DNA from: Ahaetulla prasina
Lineage: Eukaryota > Chordata > Lepidosauria > Squamata > Colubridae
NCBI RefSeq assembly: GCF_028640845.1
Contig: NC_080546.1
Span: 73,603,551 to 73,667,550 of the forward strand
DNA: 64,000 bases
Reading direction: 5' to 3'
Position 1 is the first letter of the stretch, and every line of letters starts with the position of its first letter. The notes beneath the pieces were generated by a model that was not told where the DNA came from, did not search any database, and saw only the letters and a program-made list of their open reading frames with translations. A program made the position numbers and the translations under genes. Of this stretch, positions 46,266 to 57,129 are shown one piece after another.

Positions 46266-46945
46266 AATTTTATCTTTTTTTATTTATTTGTGATATATCC
46301 GGCCCATTTGGAATGAATTTATCATGCATATCAAATTGATGTTAACAAAAAAAAAAAAGCATAATTCAAAAAGATATGATAAATATAAAAAACAGAACAG
46401 CACCCAATGAAATATAAATACTTTCATTTATTTATAGAACTATTTATTTTAATGTAAAATAGCTAAGCTCAGCCAAGGATGAGAATGGAAGAGAAAATAA
46501 GCTTATTCTTCCTTCATCTCCTTGTAAGCAGAACTTATATGACAAGAATGACTGAATAAGGTTTGAGTTCACATGGCAGTGAGACTCTGTTTCTGGTTAT
46601 TTGGATATCAGAGGACAGGGCAGCTCTGCCTTTTCCAACAGCATTTTAAATTAGTGCCATGAAGAAAAATTCTCATTTTTCCCTCTACTGTTTCTCTTTC
46701 AAGTTGATGAAAGAATTTGTTTTGAATTTTTTTTCCAAAGAAGAAAGTATAAGTGAAACTCTTTTCTCCTGAGAGAGAAAAGAAAAAGAAATTCCAATCA
46801 AGGCAATACTTTTTTAAAAAAATCTAAATAAAAAATTGATGATGACGATGAAGATGAAGATGATGAGGGTAATCATGATGATCATGATGATGATGTTACC
46901 CATTCAATAATCTCTGAATGAGTAACATCTATGGGCAAGGTCTCT
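46266..46945. other. Gene-free stretch
   Basis: AT-rich, with a GATGATGA-rich microsatellite at 46838-46895. No gene recognised. Confidence 0.5.
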
Positions 46946-46950
46946 CCACC

Positions 46951-47572
46951 TGTTGTGGCCCACCAGTGGCCAGCAGAGCTGGCAGCAGATTTGGACAGTG
47001 AGGAGGTTGGGGAGGAATGTGGACCAGTCCTGGAGTCTGAGGAAGGCTCGGACAATGGCTCTGAATCAGAGGCAGAGAGGGGGCCAAGGCCATCTGGTAG
47101 TTCTTTGCTGCCTCCGGAATCTCCAGAGTCTGACATCAGCGAGGCAGAAGAACAGCGTGAGCCTGTTCCCAGTGTGCGCATGCACAGAGCTGCAACGAGA
47201 CAGAAATAATTAAGGAAACAGGGTCGACTTGGGAGTAAGGCTTGGAGATGATTGGCCCCTCCCATAAGACATAAAAGAGAAGCAAACAGGATGTAAGCTG
47301 TTGTAGGAAGCAATTAGTTTATCTGGCCCATTCAAGAGTTGAACATTCTGTTTGTGACTCTGTGCCAAGTTTGGCCTTGCCCTGCATCTGGAAATAAGCT
47401 CTTTAGCAGTGATCCACGTGAGATAGGTGGGTGTTGATAACCTTCCTCTGAAAGATTGTTTATCAAGCCTTGCAGACTGTAAATGAAAGTAATTTACAGC
47501 CGTAAGAATTAAACAGGTTTGTCAGGACTAAGTTTGTGCTGTTTAATTTCTAAGGAAGCCTAGGTCAGAACA
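46951..47572 (+). mobile_element. Solo LTR with 5-bp target duplication
   Basis: The block starts TGTTGTGGCC and ends GGTCAGAACA; CCACC flanks it on both sides (46946-46950 and 47573-47577). CATAAAAGAG near 47270 is in the TATA position. The 5' half is rich in Glu/Ser codons on both strands without being a gene. It has the same head as the LTR at 21849-22438. No internal region is left, so it arose by LTR-LTR recombination. Confidence 0.8.
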
Positions 47573-47577
47573 CCACC

Positions 47578-48110
47578 TTCTTCTTTGAGATAAACCTCCA
47601 AGTGGCCTCAATGACTCTCTGAAAGAACACAAATGACCAGCTGTCTCTGAGGAGTATAAACCCTTCCATTCCCCTCCATCCAGTCAGAGCTGAAGAAGCT
47701 TCTTGGATGAGAAGCAAAATGTCTTCAAAGAAAATCCAGAAATTCCAGTTGGCTCTTGAAAAAAGCACCTTTGGGACAACCATGACCTGAATGACTGAGA
47801 TCCTCACTGCTTCTTTGAGTTTTTCTATGCTCTGGCTGGTGTCAGCTTTGTTAGTGTCTAGCCATCGTGATCGTTGATGGGATGGTGTCCTTTTACTGCT
47901 AACTCTTGCTAATTGCTTTCTCCAGTGAATTCTCACACATGATGCTGCCAAAGTAAATGACACAAGTTTTGTGATTTTGCCTCCCGGTGACATATCTGGT
48001 GTTATGCACTCTAGTACTTGCTTGTTAGTCTTCTTTGCTACCCAAGGGATATGCAGGAGCCTTTTCCAGAAGCAGAGCTCAGCTGAGTCCATTTTCTTCC
48101 TATCTTACTT
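47578..48110 (-). mobile_element. RTE/BovB-type fragment next to Penelope-like end
   Basis: The minus strand from 48092 encodes LCFWKRLLHIPWVAKKTN and CITPDMSPGGKITKL, which resemble the end of RTE (BovB) reverse transcriptase. Nearby, plus-strand 47694-47738 reads CTGAAGAAGCTTCTTGGATG then AGAAGCAAAATGTC, a decayed form of the CTGA-stem-GAAACGTC motif of Penelope-like elements. The two parts may be separate insertions. Confidence 0.5.
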
Positions 48111-48171
48111 TTTTAAGGTTTAAGGTGTGACAGGAGATCTTTTTCATGGTAGTCAGGTGTCCTCTAAATAC

Positions 48172-48437
48172 TGTGTTTCTCCGAAAATAAGACCCTGTCT
48201 TATATTTTTTGAACCCCGAAATAAGCGCTTGGCCTTATTTTCGGGGAGGTCTTATTATTTTGGGGCATGTGGAGCAAGATGGGGCTCCCCTTGCCATCTT
48301 ACCTGATTTCCAGCTCTGTGTTTAAATATTTTTGGGGAGGGCTTATTTTCAGGGGAGGCTTATTTTAACACATGTGCTCAAAAGCCTGATTGGGCTTATT
48401 ATCAGGGGGATGTCTTATTTTCGGGGAAACAGGGTAT
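48172..48437. mobile_element. MITE with GTTTCCCCGAAAATAAG-type inverted ends
   Basis: The left end TACTGTGTTTCTCCGAAAAT and right end ATTTTCGGGGAAACAGGGTA are inverted repeats. The interior repeats TTATTTTCGGGG and GGGCTTATTTTCAGGGG. TA on both sides suggests a TA target site. Confidence 0.75.
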
Positions 48438-48521
48438 TTCTTCACTTACTTTGGGCCACTATACCCACAATTTTGACAATTGCTCTGCTAGGTCTTTTTG
48501 AATTCATTTCTTCTTCTTCTT

Positions 48522-48790
48522 TTTTTTTATTTGCATTTATATCCCGCCCTTCTCCGAAGACTCAGGGCGGCTTACAGTGTATAAGGCAATAGTCTCATTC
48601 TATTTGTATATTTTTTACAAAGTCAACTTATTGTCCCCCAACAATCTGGGTCCTCATTTTACCTACCTTATAAAGGATGGAAGGCTGAGTCAACCTTGGG
48701 CCTGGTGGGACTTGAACCTGCAGTAATTGCAAGCAGCTGCTGTTAATAACAGACTGTCTTACCAGTCTGAGTCACCAGAGGCCCCTTTCT
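48522..48790 (-). mobile_element. tRNA-derived SINE (family A)
   Basis: Same as 4433-4700: ATTTGCATTTATATCCCGCC through the tRNA-like head; box B seen as GGACTTGAACC on the plus strand. Confidence 0.78.
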
Positions 48791-50029
48791 TTGGGGAAAA
48801 GACTAAAGCAAAGTAGGCATTCAGGAGCTATACTTTGTCCTTGTCACCTCTACTATCATACTATAATCTAGCTGTAGGATTACCTTTTTGTTTCTCTTCC
48901 TTTATTATGACATGACCAACAACTCCCCCATTCCCAACATACACATCTCACGTTGCTTTTAACTTCTCTTCCAAGCCTATGTTTCTTTTGTGTGTTAGCC
49001 TTTTGAACTAATATGAAACAACATGCAATGCTGTTTTCCAATTGATTGCATTTGTGAGATAAGGAAGATGTGCTTTCTGATAGATTCTGAGACATAGGAG
49101 CATCACAACATCCCAATTGGTGCCTTTTCGGCCTGAATTTTGTAAGCAGTACCTACGTATCACGATTCATGAATAATATGGCTTAGAAACACTGAGAATG
49201 GTGCCATATGCATGCGTGGATATTGCCTCATTTGAGCTTATCACTTCAGTAAGAAATCCTTATTGAACATTATCCAGTCTACACCTCTAAAAAAGTAAGG
49301 AGATGCAACATATCCTACTTGCCAGATATTTCCCATAAAAACTGCAGAGGCAAGCAGTATAGCAGGTCCCATAAAGCAGCAGATGATTTTCAGATTCTTT
49401 ATTCAGAGATAAATATATTATATTCTTAGGAATAGATTATTTTCTTAGGAACAACTAAAAGATACACCACCACGGGACCTCATTCTCTGGCTTGTTTCCC
49501 ATCCACTACCATACTTAGTAATGGTCATGATAAACTTTACATGAATTCCTTTCTTGATCTAACATTGCCTGTCCTCACTGTGTTATTCTGCTCAGAGACA
49601 CTATTTAGAGATACCTGTAATACTGGCCACTAACAAGCTTTCAGAATCCTTGTAATTAAATGCCCCTCTTGCTTATTAGTCTCAAGCTTTATGACCAAAT
49701 CGTGAAAAGCAGTGGCATTATATCGATTGCTATACTTGTTGCTTTCTTCTGCTCTATCAGTTGCTACACATTTCAACATCCAGTCCAGATGGCTATACAA
49801 AAAAGCTCTGCCTTGCTTGTACTAAAATGCACACAATTGTGTTTATCTGCTGTTTAGTGTATGTGCCTATTATGTCACCAATAGATGTAATGGTAGTTTC
49901 CTCAATATCTGAATTGCAGAAAAGATAAGTGGTGAGATTGTTCTTCCTTAGACATGAGAAATTAACATCTTGAATGGACCATGCAATTTGACAGTAGGCC
50001 AAAAGGAAACGGCTTCCAGCAATAAAACT
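48791..50029. other. Gene-free stretch
   Basis: About 1.2 kb with no gene or repeat recognised. Confidence 0.5.
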
Positions 50030-50250
50030 GTAATCTCTTTCCACTTACGACTGTATAACTATAACTTGTTGCTGGCAATCCTTATGATTTATATTGATAT
50101 ATTGATCATCAATTGTGTTGTAAATGTTGTACCTTGATGAACGTATCTTTTCTTTTATGTACACTGAGAGCATATGCACCAAGACAAATTCCTTGTGTGT
50201 CCAATCACACTTGGCCAATAAAATTCTATTCTATTCTATTCTATTTCTAG
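50030..50250 (+). mobile_element. Snake CR1/Rex1-like LINE 3' terminus with (ATTCT)n
   Basis: Only the 3'UTR remains: TGTATAACTATAACTTGTTG, GCACCAAGACAAATTCCTTG, then CAATAAAATTCTATTCTATT. It is nearly identical to 39140-39349. Confidence 0.82.
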
Positions 50251-50764
50251 ACAACATGCTACACACGAGACTGCTTGTTTTTGCAGTACTTGGAAATAGT
50301 CTAAAGCTACGCTAACCAGAGTATTTTTTCTGGCTAATTTGGTTTTTATCCATTGTCTCTAAACTGATCTGTGAATTTAGTTTTGAAATTATTATAGCAT
50401 TATACATAAAATAAAGGTAAAATTAGCTTTGAAGCACAAGGAAACAACAGCCAATCGCTGGCCATCAATACGCCACTCAATAGGAAGGCACCACCTAAAA
50501 ATGAAGCCTAGAATAACCTAAATTCCTGTAGAGAGAAGTTCCTTGAAGACGGGCTCCAGCATGGATCCAAAAGCTCAGAAGACTGACCCAGATCAGATCT
50601 CTCAACAATATCCTGGGACTCCCAAAGGTGTTTTTTCAAGAGACAACTGGACTTTCTGATTTTTCTTGGAAGACATTTTGCTTCTAAATCCAAGAAGCTT
50701 CTTCAGTTCTCTTAAATGAGAAGCAAAACATCTTCAACTTTTGTGACTTCCTGAAAAGCCAAGT
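50251..50764. mobile_element. Unassigned sequence with inverted Penelope-like ends
   Basis: Positions 50660-50705 are the minus-strand form of CTGAAGAAGCTTCTTGG...GCAAAATGTCTTCC. Immediately after, 50712-50735 holds the plus-strand AATGAGAAGCAAAACATC part. So two ends face each other, as at 33607. The rest is unrecognised. Confidence 0.4.
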
Positions 50765-51355
50765 CTATGGAAAAGCCGGATTTGCTTAACGACGGTGTGA
50801 GTAATATAACAACTGCACTGATTCAGTGGCCGGAAAGGTCGAACAATGAAGCAAAATTCACTTAACAAGTGTCTATCTTAGTCACAGAAATGCCGGGTTC
50901 CATTGTGGTCATACGTTGAGGACTACCTGTGTTAAGTATCAGGCAGTCCTCATCTTACAACCGTTCATTTAGTGACGCTTTGAAGTTAAAACAATAAAAG
51001 CAGTGGCTGATGACCATTTTTCAACCTTATGGCCGTTGAAATATCCCCACGGTCACATGAACAAACCTCAAGATGCTTGGCAACTGGCATGTACTTATGA
51101 CGGTTGCAGTGTCCCGGGGTCACGTGATCCCCTTCTGCGACCGTCTGACCAGCAAAGCTGCTTAAAAATGTCTCATTTAGCAACAAAAATTTTGGGCTCA
51201 ATTGTGGTCGTAATTCAAGGTCCAGTTTAGCTTGTTGGAAATCAACCATGCCGCAATGATCATCAGTGTGAAAAAGGGATGTAAATCACTTTATTCAGTG
51301 CAATTGTAGCTTCGAACAGACACTAAACGAACAGTTATAAGTTGAGAACTACCTG
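50765..51355. mobile_element. Two adjacent TIR elements (AGGTAGTCCTC family)
   Basis: 50765-50935 ends GAGGACTACCTGTG, and 50940-51355 begins CAGGCAGTCCTCATCTTACA and ends AGTTGAGAACTACCTGTA. Interiors share ACTTAACAA and ATTGTGGTCGTAA phrases. Confidence 0.55.
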
Positions 51356-51399
51356 TACTGATATTTCTATGCATTTTTGGTCCCCATTTCTCCACTTTG

Positions 51400-51790
51400 G
51401 GGCATCTACCAAAATTAGATGCGATTCTTTTCTAAAGAAAAGAAGAATTAGGGGTGACCTGAAAGCAGTTTTCCAGTATTTGAAGGGCTGCCCCCAAAGA
51501 AGAGAGGGTCAAATTATTCTCCAAAGCACCAGAAGGCAGGAGAAGAAACAATGGGTGGAAACTCATCAGAGAGAGAAACAACCTGGAATTGAGGAAAAAC
51601 TTCCTAACAAAGAGGACATTTAACCAGTGGAACAGCTTGCCACCAGAAGTTGTGGGTGCTTCGTCATTGGAAATTTTGAAGAAGAGACTGGATAGCCACC
51701 TTTCTGAAATGTTATAGATTCTTTTGATTGAGGAGGGGTTGGACCAGAGGACCTCCAAGTTCCCTTCCAGCTCTATTCTATTCTTCTTCT
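51400..51790 (+). mobile_element. CR1 LINE 3' end
   Basis: It carries the codons for RRIRGDLKAVFQYLKGCPQR, RNNLELRKNFLTKRTFNQWN in shifted frames, and ends ACCTCCAAGTTCCCTTCCAG plus a (TTC)/(TATTCT) tail. Confidence 0.78.
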
Positions 51791-52444
51791 TCTATTCTTA
51801 AAAATAAGAATAGAAACTTACAACCTATAAGGCCATGCTCATTCATGGCCGAAAGTTGAAAGGACTGCCAGTAAGAGATATTAGGAGGGGACCAGTGCTC
51901 AGCCCCCTTCTGGCTTTACAAACTAACTTGACAAACGTCACATGCTTTCCAAATGCGATCAGAGCCCATGGGAAGATACTTTTGGGATCCAGAAGTTTTT
52001 TCTGAAGGCTTTTTTTCAATGCTCCATCTATGTGGATAATAATGAGCATCTTTTTGGAGGACATTAGCTCTCCCCACAGGGGAGTGTTCAGCTCTCTGCA
52101 TCTGCCCTACTCTAGGCGTTCCTATTTCTGCTGGAAGACGACCAAACGTAGAGCTGTTCCAGACATCGTCGATGGTTGATGATTGTTACAACCTTTCTCC
52201 ATTAGCACCTGTGGCTCTGTGACCTTCTCATGGAACCTTCTCCTCTCTCTGAAATTAAATTGTCCTGCCTTTCTCCGGGGCCTGTTTCCACACTCTCCAT
52301 GCCAGGTCCTGTTTTCACGACATTCCTTTGAGGTCCTTCATGATGTAAGAATTCTCTTTATGCTTCCTCACTTTTCCCAAAGACCAGCTGGAAGGGAGGT
52401 GCCCAGAAGGTCATTGGTTGCCCCTCCTCACTTTGGAAGAGCTT
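51791..52444. other. Gene-free stretch
   Basis: Nothing recognised. Confidence 0.45.
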
Positions 52445-52791
52445 TGTAGTGCCCGCTGCCTTAAGAAAGTTCAAAACATCCTTAAAGATCAATTTCATTC
52501 TGGGGCCCCTTTTTTTGAACTATTACCATCTGGAAGATGGTACAAGACAATATGAACACAGACAAATAGGCTGACAAGCAGCTTCTGTCCCAGAGCAGTA
52601 CCTATACTGAATTCTACTGTAGAGTGCAATATTAATGCAATATCAGGGGTTTTCAATTCAATTGAGTACAATGTGAAGGAGGGTTTTTGTTTTATTTTTA
52701 TAGGGTTTTTTAAAAAGTATAATATGCAATGAAGATGGCACTTAATTTCATTCTATGAGGTGCCATGACAATAAAGTAAACTATTAAACTA
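52445..52791 (+). mobile_element. LINE 3' terminus (Rex1-like)
   Basis: TTTTTGAACTATTACCATCT and GGAAGATGGTACAAGAC resemble the LLPSGRRY-coding end of Rex1-type LINEs. The 3' end is ATGACAATAAAGTAAACTAT. It touches the terminal exon copy at 52792. Confidence 0.5.
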
Positions 52792-52905
52792 TTATTTCTT
52801 GGTCTCGGAAATCCTCCTGATGACTTTGGAGAGGAGTTGACTCCTAATAAGACCTGGCTTGATCCGATGGCCACACTGCCGAAAGGTTTCTTCCATTGAG
52901 TCAGC
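52792..52905 (-). pseudogene. Extra copy of the terminal exon of the proline-rich repeat gene
   Basis: The minus strand encodes SADSMEETFRQCGHRIKPGL, then IRSQLLSKVIRRISETKK and a stop. It is homologous to the terminal exon at 54458-54627, with a 6-bp in-frame deletion and a few substitutions. The part upstream is replaced by a local duplication (CCACTCAATGGAAGTCAGCT), and no main exon lies nearby. The frame is open, so it could be spliced to, but isolated position suggests a relic of unequal exchange. Confidence 0.65.
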
Positions 52906-53149
52906 TGACTTCCATTGAGTGGGATTACTGGATTGCTGGACTCCTCAGATAGTTTCCAACTTTGGTGAACAGCCAAGCCTCCTCTCATCATGTAGATAGC
53001 ACATTGTATCGCTGTTTTTGATAATGCTTTCCTCCTTCCTCCTTAACTCCTTCTCTTCTTTTCCCTTCTCTCATCTTCTTTCTCTGTGTTTCTGCTCCCT
53101 TCCCTCCTTCTACCATTCTTTCCTTGTTTAATAACACATCTAGCATTTA
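52906..53149. other. Pyrimidine-rich gene-free stretch
   Basis: It is CTTCCTCC-rich low complexity (53025-53130) without recognised elements. Confidence 0.5.
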
Positions 53150-54180
53150 ATGTTTATTTATTTATTTGTCAATGATATATAAGTTAACAGGAAAAAATAT
53201 AAACATTATTTGGATCCATGAAAAGAGTAAGTAAAGAGGAATATTAGGACAGGGATGGTAAGCACTCAGGTGCACTTATGCATGCCTCTTACAGACCTCT
53301 TAGGAATGGGGTGAGGTCAACAGTAGACAGTTTAAGCCCAAAATTTGGAGTTTGGTGGCATAATGTATTTTATTGCAAGCGGAGGAGTGGAGGACTCTTG
53401 TGAAATATCTGTGGACTCTCTCAGTTGTATTTTTGTCTGATATGCAGTGCGGGTTCCATACAGATGAGCTGTATTCAAGAATTGCTGCTACAGATATCTT
53501 GGCAAGGCATCCCAATGAGATTTTGCCATTAAAATTAAGATTTTTAAATTTATTTATTGATTGATTGATAAATTTTGTCAAGCATTTGTAAGGTAACAGA
53601 TATAAGTATAAACATGATTATGAATACATGAAACTGATACAAATAAATGGGGACAGTAGGACAGTAGGCACGTTGGTGCGCTTATGCACGCCCCTTACAG
53701 CCCTCTTAGGAACGGGATGAGGTCTACAGTAGACAGTCTAAGGTTAAAGTTTTGAGGGTTTGGGGAAGAAACCACAGAGTCAGGTAGTGCATTCCAGACA
53801 TTGACCACTCTGTTGCTGAAGTCGTATTTCCTGCAATCGAGTTGGAGTGGTTTACCTTAAGTTTGTATTGATTGTGTGCTCGTGTATCGTTGTGGTTGAA
53901 GCCAAAGTAGTCATTGACAAGTAGGATGTTGTAGCAGATAATTTTATGTACTACGCTTAGGTCAAACCGAAGGCGGTTTAGTTCTAAGTTGTTTAAACCC
54001 AAAACTTCAAGCCTGGTGGCATAAGGTATTCTGTTGCAAGCAGAGGAGTGGAGGACTCTTCTCTTGAAATAAATCTGGACTCTCTCAATTGTATTCATGT
54101 CCGATATGCAGTGCGGGTTCCAGACAGATGAGCTGTATTCGAGAATTGGTCTAGCAAATATTTTGTATGCCCTCTCTCCC
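53150..54180 (-). mobile_element. Two CR1-L3-type LINE 3' ends in tandem
   Basis: 53150-53520 and 53545-54172 each have the (TTTA)/(TTGA) tail, the GGGGTGAGGTCAACAGTAGA 3'UTR and part of the RT end. The second encodes RVQIYFKRRVLHSSACNRI and NNLELNRLRFDLSVVHKI. The first has an internal deletion that joins the 3'UTR to the LEYSS region. Confidence 0.75.
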
Positions 54181-54457
54181 CCCCACCATGTATATGTTTC
54201 CAGTTCCAGTTAAGAATTAAGAAGAGTTGGAAACACTTTTCCTCCATGTAAATATATGCTGCCCTTGTTTCTATTTCAGTATTATTCTGCTCATAGTCTG
54301 ATATGAAATCTTAATCAAATATTGTAAAAGCAATATTCAATAGTGGTTACAAGCAAGAGTGAATCAAAGTTCTTCAAGCAGTTTTAGAAAAATTATTCAC
54401 AGAAAGAGAAAGAATAGGCCTTTGTCATTTTTATTTATTTATTTATTTATTAAACTA
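54181..54457. other. Region 3' of the minus-strand proline-rich array
   Basis: The minus strand after the stop reads TAATAGTTTAATAAATAAAT, giving poly-A-type AATAAA signals at 54431-54455. Nothing else recognised. Confidence 0.5.
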
Positions 54458-54627
54458 TTATTGCTTGGTCTCGGAGATCCTCCTGATGACTTTGGAGAGG
54501 AGTTGGAGTTGACTCCCAATAAGACCCGGCTTGATCCGATGGCCACACTGCTGAAAGATTTCTTCCATTGAGTCAGCTGCAGCCTTAACCACCGAGGCTT
54601 CACAATCAGCTTGCAGATCCTGGAGAC
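54458..54627 (-). CDS. Terminal exon of proline-rich repeat gene, array A
   Basis: Acceptor CTTTTAAG|G at 54628 gives a 170-nt exon in the right phase for the main exon (which ends after one base of a codon). It encodes LQDLQADCEASVVKAAADSM, then EEIFQQCGHRIKPGLIG, SQLQLLSKVIRRISETKQ and TAA. An open, helical, charged C-terminus unlike the proline-rich repeats is what one expects of a true final exon. AATAAA follows at once. Homologous copies at 52792-52905 and 61106-61212. Function unknown. Confidence 0.65.
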
Positions 54628-54747
54628 CTTAAAAGAAATCCAGAAAACAAGTGGTTTCCTGGATCAACAGGGAGAACTAATCCTGATCAGCGACAGAGCT
54701 TCTGGAGGAAAGATCACTGCTTCAAGAGAGAGAACTTTGAAACTGAC

Positions 54748-55227
54748 CGAGGAAAACTTCTTCGATTTGTTTGGAAGTCACCACAACCAGTTTCATGTAT
54801 TGCATGCAGCAGCCTAGGCATATAACCTTCTTCTTGACCTCCAATGGAACTGGGGAAGACATCATAATTAGAGGCCTTTCCCTCTGAGGCCTTTCCCTGT
54901 CGGGCCTCCTTGGCAAGGGAGGGGGCTCTTTCAGGCCAAGCTTGTTCTCTGTCTGAAAAGGCCTCGGAGGCATCCTGACAGTAGTCTTCTGGGCCAAATC
55001 AGGCAGCACCAGCGCTGGAGGCTGAACCTTCTTCCTGACCTCCAAGACGTCACAATCAGAGGCAAGACCTGCGTGGTTCGCTGAGTGGCTGAGGAAGTGG
55101 ATTGATGGGAGTCAGAGAAGAGGACTTCCTGGTTGCCCTACCGATGCAGGTCATTATTGTTGATCTGTGGACGGGACTCCTTGCTGTCCTTCTTCAGGTA
55201 GGGCAACTTTTTCATTATACAATCCAT
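54748..55227 (-). pseudogene. Main exon copy A3 of the proline-rich repeat gene
   Basis: It starts ATG at 55227 (MDCIMKKLPYLKKDSKES), has a TAG after NNNDLHR, then repeat blocks VRKKVQPPALVLPDLAQKTT, PRPFQTENK and PPPLPRRPDRERPQ. It ends with the Cys segment VICLGCCMQYMKLVVVTSK and IEEVFLG. The donor is CTCG|GTCAGT, weaker than GTGAGT in other copies. A 13-bp loss of the SSPVP codons shifts frame near 55045. It lies next to the terminal exon (intron about 120 bp). As read it cannot make the full protein. Confidence 0.6.
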
Positions 55228-55279
55228 CCTTTCATGAAGAGTGAGTGTTGGAATTGGAAGGAGAACTTTTTCAGCTCAC

Positions 55280-55761
55280 CGAGGAAAACTTCTTCGATTT
55301 GTTTGGAAGTCACCACAACCAGTTTCATGTATTGCACGCAGCAGCCTAGACATATAAGCTTCTTCCTGACTTCCAATGGAAATGGGGAACACGTCACAAT
55401 CAGAGGCCTTTCCCTCTGAGGCCTTTCCCTCTCGGGCCTCCTTGGCAAGGGAGGGGGCTCTTTCAGGCCAAGCTTGTTCTCTGTCTGAAAAGGCCTCGGA
55501 GGCATCCTGACAGTAGTCTTCTGGGCCAAATCAGGCAGCACCAGCACTGGAGACTGAACCTTCTTCCTAATCTCCAATGTAACTGGGGAAGATGTCACAA
55601 TTAGGCAAGACCTGCCTGGTTGGCTGAGTGGCTGAGGAAGTGGATGGGTGGGAGTCAGAGAACAGGTTGCCCCACCGATGCAGGTCATTATTGTTGATCT
55701 GTGGAAGGGACTCCTTGCTGTCCTTCTTCAGGTAGGGCAACTTTTTCATTATACAATCCAT
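55280..55761 (-). pseudogene. Main exon copy A2 of the proline-rich repeat gene
   Basis: ATG at 55761. This copy keeps the best N-terminus: the TAG of A3 and B is TGG here, giving NNNDLHRWGN then LFSDSHPSTSSATQPTRQVL. A two-base loss then shifts into the repeat frame (VQSPVLVLPDLAQKTTVRMP, PPPLPRRPERERPQRERP). It continues to LICLGCCVQYMKLVVVTSKQ and donor CTCG|GTGAGC at 55279. Only 52 bp separate its donor from the A3 ATG, so A2 and A3 are a direct 534-bp tandem duplication. Confidence 0.6.
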
Positions 55762-55810
55762 CCTTTCATGAAGAGTGAGTGTTGAACTGAAGGAGAACTT
55801 TTCAGCTCAG

Positions 55811-56677
55811 AGGAAAACTTCTTGATTTGTTTGGAAGTCACCACAACCAGTTTCATGTATTGCATGCAGCAGCCAAGGCATATAACCTTCTTCCTGACTC
55901 CAATGGAACTGGGAAGACTCACAATCAGAGGCCTTTCCTCTGAGGCCTTCCTCTTGGCAAGGAGGGGCTCTTTCAGGCCAGGCTTGATCTCCATCTGAGG
56001 CCTCGAAGGCGTCCTGACAGTAGTCTTCTGGGCCAAATCAGGCAGCACCAGCGCTGGTGGCCGAACCTTCTTCCTGACCTCCAATGAACCTGGGGAAGAC
56101 GTCACAATCAGAGGCTTTTCCCTTGAGGCCTATCCCTCTCGGGCCTCCTTGGCAAGGGTGTGGGCTCTTTCAGGCCAGGCTTGTTCTCTGTCTGACGAGG
56201 CCTCAGAGGCATCCTGACAGTAGTCTTCGGGGCCAAATCAGGCAGCACCAGCGCTGGAGGCTGAACCTTCTTCCTGACCTCCAATGAACCTGGGGAAGAC
56301 GTCACAATCAGAGGCTTTTCCCTCTGAGGCCTATCCCTCTCGGGCCTCCTTGGCAAGGGTGTGGGCTCTTTCAGGCCAGGCTTGATCTCCATCTGAGGCC
56401 TCGAAGGCGTCCTGACAGTAGTCTTCTGGGCCAAATCAGGCAGCACCAGCGCTGGTGGCCGAACCTTCTTTCTGACCTCCAATGGAACCGGGGAAGACGT
56501 CACAATCAGAGGCAAGACCTGCGTGGTTTGCTGAGTGGCTGAGAAAGTGGATGTATGGAGTCAAAGAAGAGGACTTCCTGGTTGCCCCACCAATGTTAGG
56601 TCATTATTATTGATCTGTGGACGGGACTCTTTGCTGTCCTTCTTCAGGTAGGGCAACTTTTTCAGCATACAATCCAT
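55811..56677 (-). pseudogene. Main exon copy A1 of the proline-rich repeat gene, promoter-proximal
   Basis: ATG at 56677 (MDCMLKKLPYLKKDSKESRP). A one-base insertion follows NNNDL, then come two in-frame repeat units (56515-56108) with VRPPALVLPDLAQKTTVRTP and PTPLPRRPERDRPQREKP, a frameshift, a third unit, and a decayed Cys segment. The donor is lost (CTCTGAGC). With three tandem repeat blocks it is the longest main exon in array A. Upstream is a TATA promoter and a long (GAA)n in the leader. Confidence 0.6.
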
Positions 56678-56759
56678 CCTTGTGTGAAGAGTGAGTGTTG
56701 GAACTGGAAGGAGATCCTACCAAGAAAGGAGTGGTCCTTGGTACTCCCGTCTGTCTGTC

Positions 56760-56922
56760 TGTCTTTCTTTCTTTCTTCTTCTTCTTCTTCTTCTTCTTCT
56801 TCTTCTCTTCTTCTTCTTCTTCTTCTTTCTCTCTCTTCTCCTTCTTCTTCTTCTTCTTCTTCTTCTTCTTTCTCTCTCTTCTCCTTCTTCTTCTCTTCTT
56901 CTTCTTCTTCTTCTCTCTGCTT
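56760..56922. repeat. (TTC)n microsatellite in the array A leader
   Basis: Interrupted TTC/CTC units, preceded by (TGTC)n, lie between the array A TATA box and its first ATG. The plus-strand array has (GATA)n at the same place (60006-60046). Long open frames here are compositional. Confidence 0.95.
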
Positions 56923-57066
56923 TTATATCATCCATTTTGCTCGGCTTTGCTCTTAGCTCCACTCTGCTTTTATCTCCTCCACTCCTTTCTCCTCCGCTCC
57001 ACTCAACTAAACTATCCTCCACTGTCCTCTCCTCAACTCTCTACAGCTCCACTCTCATCCCTGTTG

Positions 57067-57129
57067 CCTTTATATATCTTCCCCAGGGCTGGGACAGCAT
57101 TATGTTCTCATGTGGGACAGCTGATGTCA
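57067..57129 (-). promoter_or_regulatory. Array A promoter: TATATAAAGG and CRE-like TGACATCA
   Basis: ATATATAAAGG (57067-57077, minus sense) is preceded about 50 bp upstream by CATGACATCAGCTG (TGACATCA at 57122-57129). That CRE-like octamer is identical to the one before protamine G3. CAGCCCTGGGGAAG lies directly before the TATA box and is identical in array B. Confidence 0.7.
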
